Below are positions 1 to 8,664 of a stretch of 64,000 bases of DNA, one piece after another. A model generated the notes under the pieces. That model saw nothing but the letters and a program-made list of their open reading frames with translations, did no database searches and was not told the origin of the DNA. Position 1 is the first letter of the stretch, and every line of letters begins with the position of its first letter. The translations under genes were made by a program, and so were the position numbers. The stretch covers positions 3,706,001 through 3,770,000 of the forward strand of contig NZ_LR743507.1 of NCBI RefSeq assembly GCF_902712855.1, in the 5' to 3' direction. The stretch is from Variovorax paradoxus. GTDB taxonomy: Bacteria; Pseudomonadota; Gammaproteobacteria; Burkholderiales; Burkholderiaceae_C.

Positions 1-87
1 TCCGGCGCCTGACAGCAGGCTTTCGTCCTCCAGCCGGCGCACCGCCTGGCCGCTGCCGAAGCGGGTGGGATTGGGTTCAGTGGTCAA
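1..87 (-). CDS. xanthine dehydrogenase-family molybdopterin-binding subunit, N-terminal fragment
   Basis: Twenty-nine codons are visible before the window edge. They begin at a TTG (85-87) with an AGAGG ribosome-binding site about six bases upstream, and contain RFGSGQAVRRLEDESLLSG. That string is typical of the start of the large molybdopterin-binding subunit of xanthine/CO/aldehyde oxidoreductases. These enzymes hydroxylate aromatic heterocycles or aldehydes using molybdenum cofactor. The rest of the gene lies outside the window, so the substrate cannot be inferred. It is divergent from aat. A standalone CoxL-like or isoquinoline oxidoreductase subunit is an equally good reading. Confidence 0.7.
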   Translation of the reverse strand, partial: MTTEPNPTRFGSGQAVRRLEDESLLSGAG

Positions 88-312
88 CGTGGTCCTCTTG
101 TGTGGTCCCGCGCAAAGCTCACATGCCTGCCGGATCCGCGGTGGTACTGCGAAAAGCAAGCTGTGCACTATATGGGCTTCGACCGGTCTTGTGGGGGGTG
201 TCGGTGCCAATCGGTTCAGTGCCCTCGGGACTGCCGGCTGGACGGACCCGTGAGGTACGCAATTTTCCCGCAACCGGATTCGGTTATCGGGAAGCCGTGT
301 ATACCTCCAACC

Positions 313-1077
313 ATGCGACAACTGCCTTGGCTCGAACCCGGAGACGCCCTTCCCGACCCCGCAACGGCATGGGGCGTGGCCGATCCCGTCCCCGGACTTC
401 TCGCTGCAGGAGGCGCGCTCGACGTCGATACTTTGATGCAGGCCTACAGCAATTGCGTCTTTCCGTGGTTCAGCGAAGACCAGCCCATCCTGTGGTGGAG
501 CCCCGACCCGCGCATGGTGCTGAAGGTGAACGATTTCAGGCTGCACCGGTCGCTACGCAAGACCCTGATTCGCTTTGCCGAAACACCGGGATGCGAAGTG
601 CGCATCGACCATGGGTTCGCGGCCGTCATCGACGCCTGCTCGCGTGCGCCGCGCGTGGGCCAGTCGGGCACCTGGATCGTGCCGGACATGGTGCGTGCCT
701 ATACGGATTTGCATCGCGCCGGTTTTGCGCACAGCGTCGAGACCTGGATCGACGGTGAACTGGCGGGTGGTCTTTATTGCGTGGCGCTGGGCCGCGCCGT
801 GTTCGGCGAGTCGATGTTCACGCGCCGGCCGGACGCTTCGAAGATCGCGCTGGCCGCGCTGGTGTCGCTTTGCCGCCGTTTCGGCGTGCAGATGATCGAC
901 TGCCAGCAGAACACAGCCCACCTCGCGAGCCTCGGCGCGCGTGAAATGGCACGCAAACGATTCGTCGCGCACGTGGCGGCGGCACGACAGGAGCAGGCCC
1001 CACAGTGGCGATTCGAGCCCGTATACTGGTCCGAACTCCTTTCCGCGCGACCTCCTTCTCCCGATGTGACGACGTGA
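313..1077 (+). CDS. aat: leucyl/phenylalanyl-tRNA--protein transferase
   Basis: Transfers Leu or Phe from charged tRNA to N-terminal Arg/Lys of proteins, marking them for ClpS/ClpAP degradation in the cytoplasm. The 254-residue product has the usual family length and landmarks in order: FPWF near residue 50, WWSPDPR, GTWI, HSVE, GESMF and a C-terminal QNTAHLASLGA. The frame is open for 71 codons upstream, but similarity starts at MRQLPWL, so the ATG at 313 is chosen. The stop overlaps the GTG of the next gene, another N-end-rule transferase, so the two are probably translationally coupled. Confidence 0.95.
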   Translation: MRQLPWLEPGDALPDPATAWGVADPVPGLLAAGGALDVDTLMQAYSNCVFPWFSEDQPILWWSPDPRMVLKVNDFRLHRSLRKTLIRFAETPGCEVRIDHGFAAVIDACSRAPRVGQSGTWIVPDMVRAYTDLHRAGFAHSVETWIDGELAGGLYCVALGRAVFGESMFTRRPDASKIALAALVSLCRRFGVQMIDCQQNTAHLASLGAREMARKRFVAHVAAARQEQAPQWRFEPVYWSELLSARPPSPDVTT

Positions 1078-1892
1078 CGCACCTCAAGGATCTTCCGCTT
1101 CACACCCTGCAGTTCTACGCGACGGCGCCCTATCCCTGCAGTTACCTGCCGGATCGCCAGGCCCGCTCGCAGGTGGCCACGCCCAGCCACCTGATCCATA
1201 ACGACGCCTATTCCGACCTCGTGCTCAGCGGCTTCCGTCGCAGCGGCATGTTCACCTACCGGCCTTATTGCGACGGTTGCCGCGCATGCATCCCGCTGCG
1301 GGTGCTTGCCAACAGCTTCCGGCCCAATCGCAGCCAGCGCCGCGCGATGAAGCAGCATGCCGACCTGCAGGCGCGCGTGCTCAAGCTGTGCTTCATGCCG
1401 GAGCACTACCAGCTCTACCTGCGCTACCAGAATGGCCGCCACGCCGGCGGTGGCATGGACCACGACAGCATCGACCAGTACACGCAGTTCCTGCTGCAGA
1501 GCCGTGTGAATTCGCGATTGGTCGAGTTTCGCGAAACGCTGCCCGACGGCAGTGCCGGCGCATTGAAGATGGTGTCGATCCTCGATGTGCTGAACGACGG
1601 CATCTCGGCCGTCTACACGTTTTATGAACCCGATGGCCGAGGCGCGGCCGCACGTCAGGTTCGGGAAGAAAAGCAGGAACAAGCCGGACCGAGCGCGGGA
1701 GCCACCTCCACCGGCTACGGCACCTACAGCGTGCTCTGGCAGATCGAACAGGCGCGCAAGCTGGGCCTGCCACATGTCTATTTGGGCTACTGGATCGAAG
1801 ACAGCCCGAAGATGAATTACAAGGCCCGCTTTTCCCCCCACGAAGTGCTGGTGGACGGACATTGGCAGGCACCAACTGATTTCACAAGGTAA
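1074..1892 (+). CDS. bpt: aminoacyl-tRNA--protein transferase (arginyltransferase/Bpt family)
   Basis: Second N-end-rule transferase. Bacterial Bpt proteins attach leucine to N-terminal Asp/Glu although they are related to eukaryotic Ate1 arginyltransferases. The family's cysteine cluster is visible (YCDGCRACIPLRV around residues 65-77), as are the C-terminal YLGYWIEDSPKMNYKARF-like segment and a total length of 272 residues. The start is the GTG at 1074, inside the aat stop (four-base overlap), because the upstream residues in this frame merely overlap the aat C-terminus. Pairing with aat supports a shared role in protein turnover. Leu versus Arg specificity cannot be read from the sequence. 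Confidence 0.93.
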   Translation: MTHLKDLPLHTLQFYATAPYPCSYLPDRQARSQVATPSHLIHNDAYSDLVLSGFRRSGMFTYRPYCDGCRACIPLRVLANSFRPNRSQRRAMKQHADLQARVLKLCFMPEHYQLYLRYQNGRHAGGGMDHDSIDQYTQFLLQSRVNSRLVEFRETLPDGSAGALKMVSILDVLNDGISAVYTFYEPDGRGAAARQVREEKQEQAGPSAGATSTGYGTYSVLWQIEQARKLGLPHVYLGYWIEDSPKMNYKARFSPHEVLVDGHWQAPTDFTR

Positions 1893-1922
1893 AATGGCGC
1901 CCGGTCTTCACCGCAAAGCGCC

Positions 1923-2750
1923 ATGAGAAAAAACCAATCCGACATTCCCGCCGTTCCCGTGATCCAGGTGATCGAGCGCATGTTCGCGCTGATCGATGTC
2001 CTGGCGTCCCGCGAAGAGGCTATTTCGCTGAAGGAGATCAGCGAAAAGACCGGACTCCACCCGTCCACCACCCACCGCATCCTCAACGACCTGGCGGTCG
2101 GCCGTTTTGTCGACCGGCCGGAAGCTGGCAGCTACCGGCTGGGCATGCGGCTGCTGGAGCTGGGCAATCTCGTGAAAGGCCGGCTCAACGTGCGCGACGC
2201 CGCACTGGGCCCGATGCGCGAACTTCACAAGCTGACGCAGCAGCCGGTCAACCTGAGCATGCGCCAGGGCGACGAGATCGTGTACATCGAGCGTTCGTAC
2301 AGCGAGCGCTCGGGCATGCAGGTGGTGCGCGCCATCGGTGGCCGTGCTGCCCTGCACCTCACTTCCACCGGCAAGCTGTTCCTGGCCGCGGACGACCCGC
2401 AGCGGGTTCGCAGCTACGCCACGCGCACCGGCTTGGCCGGCCACACGCGCAACAGCATCACGCAACTGCCCGCACTCGAGCGCGAGTTGTCGAAGGCACG
2501 TCAGTACGGCATCGCGCGCGACAACGAAGAACTGGAACTGGGCGTGCGATGCATGGCTGCCGGTATTTATGACGACCAGGGCAAGCTGGTCGCCGGCTTG
2601 TCGATCTCCGCGCCGGCCGACCGGCTGGACGAAGGCTGGCTGCCCAAGCTGCAGGCCACGGCGAACGAGATCTCGGGGGCGCTGGGGTTCAAGGATGACG
2701 TGTCTGCGACACCTGCACCGTCGAATGGCGCATCCGCCACGGGCACCTGA
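1923..2750 (+). CDS. IclR-family transcriptional regulator
   Basis: Predicted DNA-binding regulator of 275 residues. An N-terminal winged helix-turn-helix (about residues 12-75) contains LKEISEKTGLHPSTTHRILNDL. It is followed by the IclR effector domain ending in ELELGVRCMAAGIYD and VAGLSISAP, the usual ligand-pocket signature. The ATG at 1923 begins 30 bases after bpt. No obvious metabolic partner lies on the same strand, and the gene is followed by a strong hairpin terminator, so its target is unknown. An excellent -10-like TAAAAT sits near 1891, but I found no convincing -35. Confidence 0.9.
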   Translation: MRKNQSDIPAVPVIQVIERMFALIDVLASREEAISLKEISEKTGLHPSTTHRILNDLAVGRFVDRPEAGSYRLGMRLLELGNLVKGRLNVRDAALGPMRELHKLTQQPVNLSMRQGDEIVYIERSYSERSGMQVVRAIGGRAALHLTSTGKLFLAADDPQRVRSYATRTGLAGHTRNSITQLPALERELSKARQYGIARDNEELELGVRCMAAGIYDDQGKLVAGLSISAPADRLDEGWLPKLQATANEISGALGFKDDVSATPAPSNGASATGT

Positions 2751-2779
2751 GCCTCTGGTTTCGCCCGCACCCCGAAAAG

Positions 2780-2809
2780 CAAACAGGCCCTGAGAAGGGC
2801 CTGTTTTTC
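2780..2809. terminator. bidirectional intrinsic terminator between the IclR gene and pbpG
   Basis: A perfect 9-bp stem (AACAGGCCC at 2782-2790, GGGCCTGTT at 2797-2805, loop TGAGAA) is followed by TTTT on the plus strand and by a T-rich tract on the minus strand. It sits between convergent genes, so it can stop transcription from both. Confidence 0.85.
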
Positions 2810-2839
2810 GTCGTGGGTCGGTCGACTCTGAGACTTTGA

Positions 2840-4030
2840 TCAGCCGGCCTGATAGGCCGCGACGTTGCGCGATGCCGCCGGCGAACCCGCAGCATGCGTC
2901 GCCTCGACCCAGCGGCGGACGCGCTCGGCATCGGCGATGCGGCTGAACTTGCCTGCTGAATCCAGGAACACCATGATCAGCTTGCGGCCGGCCACGCGGG
3001 CCTGCAGCACCAGGCACTGACCGGCTTCGGAGATGTAGCCCGTCTTCTGTACGCCGATCTCCCAGTCCGGGCTCTTCACGAGGCGGTTGGTGGTGTTGAA
3101 CTGCAATGTGCGATTACCGACTTCGACTTGGTATTCAGGCGAAGTGGACAGCGAACGCACCGTGGCGTCGGCATAGGCGGCGTTGACCAGCAGCGCGAGG
3201 TCTTGCGCGCTCGACTGGTTGCGGCTCGACAGTCCCGTCGGCTCGACGTAGCGCGTGTCCTTCATGCCGAGCATCTTGGCCTTGGCGTTCATGATGCTCA
3301 CGAAGGTCGAGAGGCCGCCCGGATAAGTGCGGCCCAGCGCGTGAGCGGCGCGGTTCTCGCTCGACATCAGCGCCAAATGCAGCAGTTCGCCGCGCGACAG
3401 CGTGGTTCCGACCGTCAGGCGCGAGCTGCTGCGCTTTTCGGTGTCGACGTCGTCCTGCGTGATGGTGATCAACTCTTCGTTGGGCAGATGGGCCTCGCTG
3501 ATCAGCAGGCCGGTCATGAGCTTGGTGAGCGAGGCGATCGGCAGAACGGCGTGATCGTTCTTGCTGAAGAGCACCTCGTGCGTGTCCTGATCGACGACCA
3601 GGGCGACGCTGGACTTCAGGTCGAGCACGTCTTCGGTACCGTGCAGGCCGGCCATCTGGCCGAACGACTGCCGCGGCGGAGCTTCGACGCGCACCACCGA
3701 GCGGCGCTGCACGGCCACCACGGTCTTGCCATTCTTCTTGTGCAGGGTCGCAACGACATTGCGGCCGCCACGAACGACCTTCTCTACTTTTTCACTCTTC
3801 TCGGCGCGGCCGGCACGTGCCGTCTTGGACGATGCGGTGCGCGTGACCTCGACCGGCACAGGCCCCTTCGCCTTCTTGGCGGCGGCGGTCTTGGTGGCGG
3901 CAGGCTTTTCTTTTTTAGCCGCCTGGGCACCAGGCAGCAAAAACGCCGTGGCGCACAGCGCGACGGCGAGGAATCGGAAGGCGGGTAGAAACCGCTGGCT
4001 GGAAACTCGGCGTAAACGGGCTTCGGGCAT
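2840..4030 (-). CDS. pbpG: D-alanyl-D-alanine endopeptidase (PBP7-like serine peptidase S11)
   Basis: Periplasmic penicillin-binding protein that cuts peptide cross-links in peptidoglycan. The 396-residue product has an N-terminal hydrophobic signal (about 15-37). A Lys/Ala-rich segment of about 80 residues follows, then the S11 catalytic motifs S167-L-T-K170, S224-E-N226 and K329-T-G331. The frame opens 21 codons earlier, but the ATG at 4030 has GGAGA about nine bases upstream and follows a good promoter, so it is preferred. The basic linker makes it longer than E. coli PBP7. It is monocistronic, facing the IclR gene. Confidence 0.92.
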   Translation of the reverse strand: MPEARLRRVSSQRFLPAFRFLAVALCATAFLLPGAQAAKKEKPAATKTAAAKKAKGPVPVEVTRTASSKTARAGRAEKSEKVEKVVRGGRNVVATLHKKNGKTVVAVQRRSVVRVEAPPRQSFGQMAGLHGTEDVLDLKSSVALVVDQDTHEVLFSKNDHAVLPIASLTKLMTGLLISEAHLPNEELITITQDDVDTEKRSSSRLTVGTTLSRGELLHLALMSSENRAAHALGRTYPGGLSTFVSIMNAKAKMLGMKDTRYVEPTGLSSRNQSSAQDLALLVNAAYADATVRSLSTSPEYQVEVGNRTLQFNTTNRLVKSPDWEIGVQKTGYISEAGQCLVLQARVAGRKLIMVFLDSAGKFSRIADAERVRRWVEATHAAGSPAASRNVAAYQAG

Positions 4031-4064
4031 TAATAAATCTCCAGCGGCGACAAACGAGGACCGC

Positions 4065-4093
4065 AGTGTATCGAAATCAAAAAAGGCACGCAA
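4065..4093 (-). promoter_or_regulatory. sigma-70-like promoter of pbpG
   Basis: On the minus strand TTGCGT (-35, 4088-4093) and TACACT (-10, 4065-4070) are separated by exactly 17 bases. This predicts a transcript start near 4058, about 28 bases before the chosen pbpG ATG. Confidence 0.6.
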
Positions 4094-4147
4094 TATCAGT
4101 TACTTGCATCCCGTTCTTCAATCGAATACCCAGGATCGCTCGAAAAC

Positions 4148-5686
4148 TTAACCTTGTGCCGCAACTCTCTCAGCTTGGCTCTGTAACTTGTTGAGCGCAC
4201 TCAAATAAGCCTTTGCCGAAGCAACCACGATGTCTGGATCTGCACCCACACCGTTGACCACCCGCCCTGCGTTTTGTAACCGGACTGTAACTTCTCCCTG
4301 GCTTTCCGTCGAGCCACTGATGGCATTTACTGAGTAAAGAACCATCTCGGCACCGCTCTTGACGTGCGACTCGATCGCCTTCAACGAAGCATCGACCGGA
4401 CCGTTACCGTCGGATTCGCCGGTGACTTCCTTGCCTTGGACCGTGAAAACGACTTTTGCCTGGGGGCGTTCGCCGGTTTCGCTGTGCTGGGAGAGAGAGA
4501 CAAAAGCAAACTGCTCACCAACGTTCGACACCTCTTCCGCGCTGACGAGCGCGAGGATGTCTTCATCGAAAATTTTGGACTTCCTGTCCGCCAGCTCCTT
4601 GAAGCGCAGGAAGGCGGCATTGATCTCGCCTTCGCTCTCCATTGCCACGCCCAGCTCGAGCAGGCGCTGCTTGAAGGCATTTCGGCCGCTGAGCTTGCCC
4701 AGCACGATCTTGTTGGCCGTCCAGCCGACGTCTTCGGCGCGCATGATCTCGTAGGTGTCGCGCGCCTTGAGAACGCCATCCTGGTGAATGCCGGAGGCAT
4801 GCGCGAAAGCGTTGGCGCCCACCACCGCCTTGTTGGGCTGTACCACGAATCCGGTGGTCTGGCTGACCATGCGGCTCGCAGCCACGATGTGCTGGGTGTC
4901 GATGCGCAGGTCGAGCCCGAAGTAGTCCTTGCGGGTCTTGACCGCCATGACGATTTCCTCGAGCGAGCAATTGCCCGCGCGCTCGCCGAGGCCGTTGATC
5001 GTGCATTCGACCTGGCGCGCGCCGCCGATCTTCACGCCAGCCAGCGAGTTCGCCACCGCCATGCCGAGGTCGTTGTGGCAATGCACCGACCAGATCGCCT
5101 TGTCGCTGTTGGGAATGCGCTCGCGCAGCGTCTTGATGAAATTGCCGTAGAGCTCGGGAATCGCGTAGCCCACGGTGTCGGGCACGTTGATGGTGGTCGC
5201 GCCCTCGTTGATGACGGTTTCGAGCACGCGGCAAAGGAAATCGGGGTCGCTGCGGTAGCCGTCCTCGGGGCTGAATTCGACGTCGCCGAGCTGATTGCGT
5301 GCGAAGCGCACCGCCAGCCTGGCCTGTTCATGCACCTCGTCGGGCGACATGCGCAGCTTCTTCTCCATGTGAAGTGGCGACGTCGCGATGAAGGTATGGA
5401 TGCGCCCGCGCGCGGCGCCCTTCAGCGCTTCCGCGGCCCGCGCGATGTCGCGGTCGTTGGCGCGCGAGAGGCCGCACACGGTGGAGTCCTTGATGGCGTT
5501 CGCAATGGCCTTCACGGCTTCGAAGTCGCCGTTCGAGCTGGCCGGAAAGCCTGCCTCGATGACGTCGACCTTCAGCCGCTCCAGCAGCTTCGCGATGCGC
5601 ATCTTCTCGTCGCGCGTCATCGAGGCGCCGGGCGACTGCTCGCCGTCGCGCAAGGTGGTGTCGAAAATAATGAGTTGGTCGGTCAT
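4148..5686 (-). CDS. leuA: 2-isopropylmalate synthase, LeuA type 1
   Basis: Condenses acetyl-CoA with 2-oxoisovalerate in the first committed step of leucine synthesis. The 512-residue product begins MTDQLIIFDTTLRDGEQSPG, the classical type-1 LeuA catalytic start, with VHCHNDLGMAVANS metal-binding histidines and a C-terminal regulatory domain (about 390-512). The ATG at 5686 has AAGGAG eight bases upstream. It lies 58 bases downstream of a second, only distantly related LeuA, so a leader-controlled transcript could cover both. It could instead serve a related condensation such as citramalate synthesis, but the motifs fit LeuA. Confidence 0.92.
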   Translation of the reverse strand: MTDQLIIFDTTLRDGEQSPGASMTRDEKMRIAKLLERLKVDVIEAGFPASSNGDFEAVKAIANAIKDSTVCGLSRANDRDIARAAEALKGAARGRIHTFIATSPLHMEKKLRMSPDEVHEQARLAVRFARNQLGDVEFSPEDGYRSDPDFLCRVLETVINEGATTINVPDTVGYAIPELYGNFIKTLRERIPNSDKAIWSVHCHNDLGMAVANSLAGVKIGGARQVECTINGLGERAGNCSLEEIVMAVKTRKDYFGLDLRIDTQHIVAASRMVSQTTGFVVQPNKAVVGANAFAHASGIHQDGVLKARDTYEIMRAEDVGWTANKIVLGKLSGRNAFKQRLLELGVAMESEGEINAAFLRFKELADRKSKIFDEDILALVSAEEVSNVGEQFAFVSLSQHSETGERPQAKVVFTVQGKEVTGESDGNGPVDASLKAIESHVKSGAEMVLYSVNAISGSTESQGEVTVRLQNAGRVVNGVGADPDIVVASAKAYLSALNKLQSQAERVAAQG

Positions 5687-5744
5687 CGTGGATCTCCTTT
5701 GTTCGTTCACACCTTGCGCAGCGGCGCAGGTCAGCGCAGAGGCG

Positions 5745-7448
5745 TCAGGCGGCTTCAACCGCTGATTGTGCGCTGTGCGCGCCGCGCCCCTGAGCGCGCT
5801 GCACGCCCGAGACGATCGCCTTCAGCGATGCGGTGATCACGTTGGCATCGATGCCCACGCCGAACAGCGTCTGGCTCTCGTCGACGCGCAGCTCGAGGTA
5901 GGCCACCGACTTCGCATCGGCGCCTGCGCCGATGGCGTGCTGGTGATAGTCCATCACGCGCACCGTATGGCCGGTGGCCTTGCTCAAGGCTTGCGTGAAG
6001 GCGTCGATCGGACCGTTGCCGCGACCTTCGATGGCGTGCGTCTCGCCGTTCCAGGCAAGATCTCCGCGCAGAACCACGGAGGCGTCGGCGCCCTCGCCTT
6101 CTTCCTCGATCACCCGGTGCTGCAGCGATTGCGCAGCCTCGATGCCGTACTCGCGCACGAACAGGTCCCAGAGATCGGCCGCCGTCAGCTCCTTGCCGGC
6201 AACGTCCATCACGCGCTGCACGGCCTGCATGAACTCCATCTGCAGGCGGCGCGGCATCTCGAGGCCGTACTCGCTTTCGAGCAGGTAGGCCATGCCGCCC
6301 TTGCCCGACTGGCTGTTCACGCGGATCACGGCTTCGTAGCTGCGGCCCACGTCCTTCGGATCGATGGGGAGGTAAGGCATGTCCCAGATGTCGCCTTCCT
6401 TGCGCGCAGCGAAGGCCTTCTTGATCGCGTCCTGGTGCGAGCCGGAGAACGAGGTATAGACGAGGTCGCCCACATAGGGATGACGCGGGTGCACGGGAAT
6501 CTGGTTGCAATGCTCGACAGTGGCACGGATCTCGTCGATGTTCGAAAAGTCGAGTTCGGGCGACACGCCTTGCGTGTAGAGATTCAGCGCCACGTTCACG
6601 AGGTCGAGGTTGCCCGTGCGTTCACCGTTGCCGAAAAGACAGCCTTCGATGCGCTCGGCGCCGGCCATCAAGGCGAGTTCACCAGCGGCAGTGCCCGTGC
6701 CACGGTCGTTGTGAGGATGCACGCACAGCACGATCGAATCGCGGCGCGCGAGATTGCGGTGCATCCACTCGATCATGTCCGCGAAGATGTTCGGCGTGGA
6801 GTGCTCGACGGTGGTGGGAAGGTTGACGATGCACTTGTGCTGTGGCGTCGGCGCCCACACTTCGGTGACCGAGTCGACCACGCGCTTGGAGAACGCGACG
6901 TCGGTTCCCGAGAACATTTCGGGCGAGTACTGGAAGGTCCACCGCGTGTTCGGCTGCCTGGCGGCAAATTCGTTGAACATGCGCGCGTGGGTGGTCGCGA
7001 GTTCGACGATCTGGTCCTCGTCCATGCCGAGCACGACGCGTCGCATCACCGGCGCCACGGCGTTGTAGAGGTGCACGATGGCGCGTGGCGCGCCTTGCAA
7101 AGATTCGAACGTACGGGCAATGAGGTGGTCGCGCGCCTGGGTCAGGACCTGGATCGTCACGTCGTCCGGAATGCGGTCTTCCTCGATGAGCTTGCGCACG
7201 AAGTCGAATTCAACCTGCGACGCGGAAGGAAAGCCCACTTCGATTTCCTTGAAGCCGATGTCCACGAGGGTTTCGAACATGCGCATCTTGCGTGCGATGT
7301 CCATGGGCTCGACCAATGCCTGGTTGCCGTCACGCAGGTCTGTCGACAGCCAGATGGGCGCCTTGGTCAGCACGGCATCGGGCCAGGTGCGGTCCTTGAG
7401 GCCGATCGGGGCGAATGCGCGGTATTTGCTTTGAGGTTGCTTGAGCAT
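5745..7448 (-). CDS. leuA: 2-isopropylmalate synthase, LeuA type 2 (yeast/mycobacterial type)
   Basis: Second leucine-pathway synthase, 567 residues, with the type-2 hallmarks LSTDLRDGNQALVEPM near residue 35, VHPHNDRGT and a C-terminal leucine-sensing domain ending with GVGIDANVITASLKAI. It differs from the neighbouring type-1 enzyme in N-terminal layout and length. The start MLKQPQSKYR at 7448 follows only a weak purine run (AGAGAAA). The upstream 150 bases hold a leader peptide and an attenuator hairpin, so this gene is probably controlled by leucyl-tRNA charging. Which of the two LeuA proteins carries the main flux is not visible. Confidence 0.92.
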   Translation of the reverse strand: MLKQPQSKYRAFAPIGLKDRTWPDAVLTKAPIWLSTDLRDGNQALVEPMDIARKMRMFETLVDIGFKEIEVGFPSASQVEFDFVRKLIEEDRIPDDVTIQVLTQARDHLIARTFESLQGAPRAIVHLYNAVAPVMRRVVLGMDEDQIVELATTHARMFNEFAARQPNTRWTFQYSPEMFSGTDVAFSKRVVDSVTEVWAPTPQHKCIVNLPTTVEHSTPNIFADMIEWMHRNLARRDSIVLCVHPHNDRGTGTAAGELALMAGAERIEGCLFGNGERTGNLDLVNVALNLYTQGVSPELDFSNIDEIRATVEHCNQIPVHPRHPYVGDLVYTSFSGSHQDAIKKAFAARKEGDIWDMPYLPIDPKDVGRSYEAVIRVNSQSGKGGMAYLLESEYGLEMPRRLQMEFMQAVQRVMDVAGKELTAADLWDLFVREYGIEAAQSLQHRVIEEEGEGADASVVLRGDLAWNGETHAIEGRGNGPIDAFTQALSKATGHTVRVMDYHQHAIGAGADAKSVAYLELRVDESQTLFGVGIDANVITASLKAIVSGVQRAQGRGAHSAQSAVEAA

Positions 7449-7486
7449 GTCGATTTCTCTGTGTGGTTGGAATTCAACCAGCAACC

Positions 7487-7526
7487 CCAAAAACAAAACG
7501 GCCCGTTGCTGGTGCGAACGGGCCGT
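7487..7526 (-). terminator. attenuator hairpin in the leuA leader
   Basis: A perfect 10-bp stem (ACGGCCCGTT at 7498-7507, AACGGGCCGT at 7517-7526) with a nine-base loop is followed on the minus strand by TTTTGTTTTT. It lies between the leucine leader peptide and leuA, the position expected of a transcription attenuator. Confidence 0.8.
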
Positions 7527-7547
7527 GGTGAGGGATTTGCGCGTGCG

Positions 7548-7604
7548 CTACCGTCTCCGCCCGTGAGGGAGGGCTAGTAGGGCCAGCAGCGAAAACTTGG
7601 TCAT
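7548..7604 (-). CDS. leucine-rich leader peptide controlling leuA
   Basis: An 18-codon frame, too short for ordinary gene calling, reads MTKFSLLALLALPHGRRR and ends in TAG. Five of its residues are leucine (6, 7, 9, 10, 12), and residues 9 and 10 use CTA, a rare leucine codon in such GC-rich genomes. Rare control codons are expected in an attenuation peptide. A strong terminator-type hairpin begins 21 bases downstream (7526) and leuA 100 bases downstream. Ribosome stalling at the leucine codons when leucyl-tRNA is scarce would favour an antiterminator. I infer this by analogy with enterobacterial leu leaders. Confidence 0.75.
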   Translation of the reverse strand: MTKFSLLALLALPHGRRR

Positions 7605-7656
7605 GAGGGTTGCGAATGTAGCACAGGCTTTGCTGGCCTGTGAAGGCCCGCGGGCT

Positions 7657-8481
7657 TCAGTTGTGCAGCCCTCGCTCATCGGGCTCCTCGGTCGAGGTGC
7701 TGATCACGCTCACCGGCTGGCCCTTGGCCTTGCGCCACCCATAGACCACGTAGCCGCTCAGCCCATAGATGACGAACAGGCCGAACAGCACCGTCGGCGG
7801 ATGGATGTTGATGACGGCAATGCCCAACGCGATCAGCACGATCACGGCGAAGGGAACGCTCTTCTTCACCTGGATGTCCTTGAAGCTGTAGAACGGCGCG
7901 TTGGTGACCATCGTCAAGCCGGCATACAACGTGAACGCAAAGGTGACCCACGTGATCTGCGTCCACGACAGGTAGAGCACTTCGCCACCGCGCTTGCCCC
8001 ACTCGTTCACGAGCCAGATGAAGCCCGCCACGAGCGCTGCGGCTGCCGGGGAAGGCAACCCTTGAAACCATCGCTTGTCGACCACGCCCGTGTTGACGTT
8101 GAAGCGCGCCAGGCGCAGCGCAGCGCATGCGCAGTACACGAAGGCGGCGATCCAGCCCCAGCGGCCCAACCCCTTGAGCGACCACTCGTAGGCAATCAGC
8201 GCGGGCGCAGCGCCGAACGACACCATATCGGACAGCGAATCCATCTGCTCGCCGAACGCGCTCTGCGTGTTGGTCATGCGGGCCACGCGCCCGTCGAGGC
8301 TGTCGAGGATCATGGCTGCGAACACGCCGAGAGCGGCAAGGTCGAAGCGCGCGTTCATGGCCATCACGACCGAATAGAAGCCGCCGAACAACGCTGCCAG
8401 CGTGAACAGGTTCGGCAGGATGTAGATGCCCTTTCGACGCTTGCGCGGCGGCACGTCGTCGGGAACCGTATCGTCATGCAT
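7657..8481 (-). CDS. pssA: CDP-diacylglycerol--serine O-phosphatidyltransferase
   Basis: Membrane enzyme making phosphatidylserine, the precursor of phosphatidylethanolamine, from CDP-diacylglycerol and L-serine. The 274-residue product has the CDP-alcohol phosphotransferase signature D-G-x2-A-R-x8-G-x3-D-x3-D, visible as SLDGRVARM...FGEQMDSLSD near residues 62-84, and several hydrophobic helices. GGAGG lies nine bases before the ATG at 8481. The order ilvC-pssA-leuA on one strand is a familiar Burkholderiales arrangement. A terminator after ilvC separates the two transcripts here. Confidence 0.93.
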   Translation of the reverse strand: MHDDTVPDDVPPRKRRKGIYILPNLFTLAALFGGFYSVVMAMNARFDLAALGVFAAMILDSLDGRVARMTNTQSAFGEQMDSLSDMVSFGAAPALIAYEWSLKGLGRWGWIAAFVYCACAALRLARFNVNTGVVDKRWFQGLPSPAAAALVAGFIWLVNEWGKRGGEVLYLSWTQITWVTFAFTLYAGLTMVTNAPFYSFKDIQVKKSVPFAVIVLIALGIAVINIHPPTVLFGLFVIYGLSGYVVYGWRKAKGQPVSVISTSTEEPDERGLHN

Positions 8482-8597
8482 TGAATTTGCCTCCGTCCCT
8501 CATGGGCACTGCGCGGTCAGCTATCCAATCGATAGCATCTTGGTCTGTAAATCGCATGGCCTGCAGTGTAGTTCAGGGGACCTCGTGCCCCCCGCAA

Positions 8598-8627
8598 ACA
8601 AAAGGGCCACCGCGACGGGTGGCCCTT
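8598..8627 (-). terminator. intrinsic terminator downstream of ilvC
   Basis: The stem AAGGGCCACC (8602-8611) / GGTGGCCCTT (8618-8627) has a six-base loop and is followed by TTTTGTTTG on the minus strand. A second GC hairpin (GGTGCC...GCACC, about 8638-8651) lies between it and the ilvC stop. It should end the ilvB-ilvN-ilvC transcript before pssA. Confidence 0.82.
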
Positions 8628-8664
8628 GGGGTGTTGGGTGCCGAGGCACCCCTCACCGGGAAGA

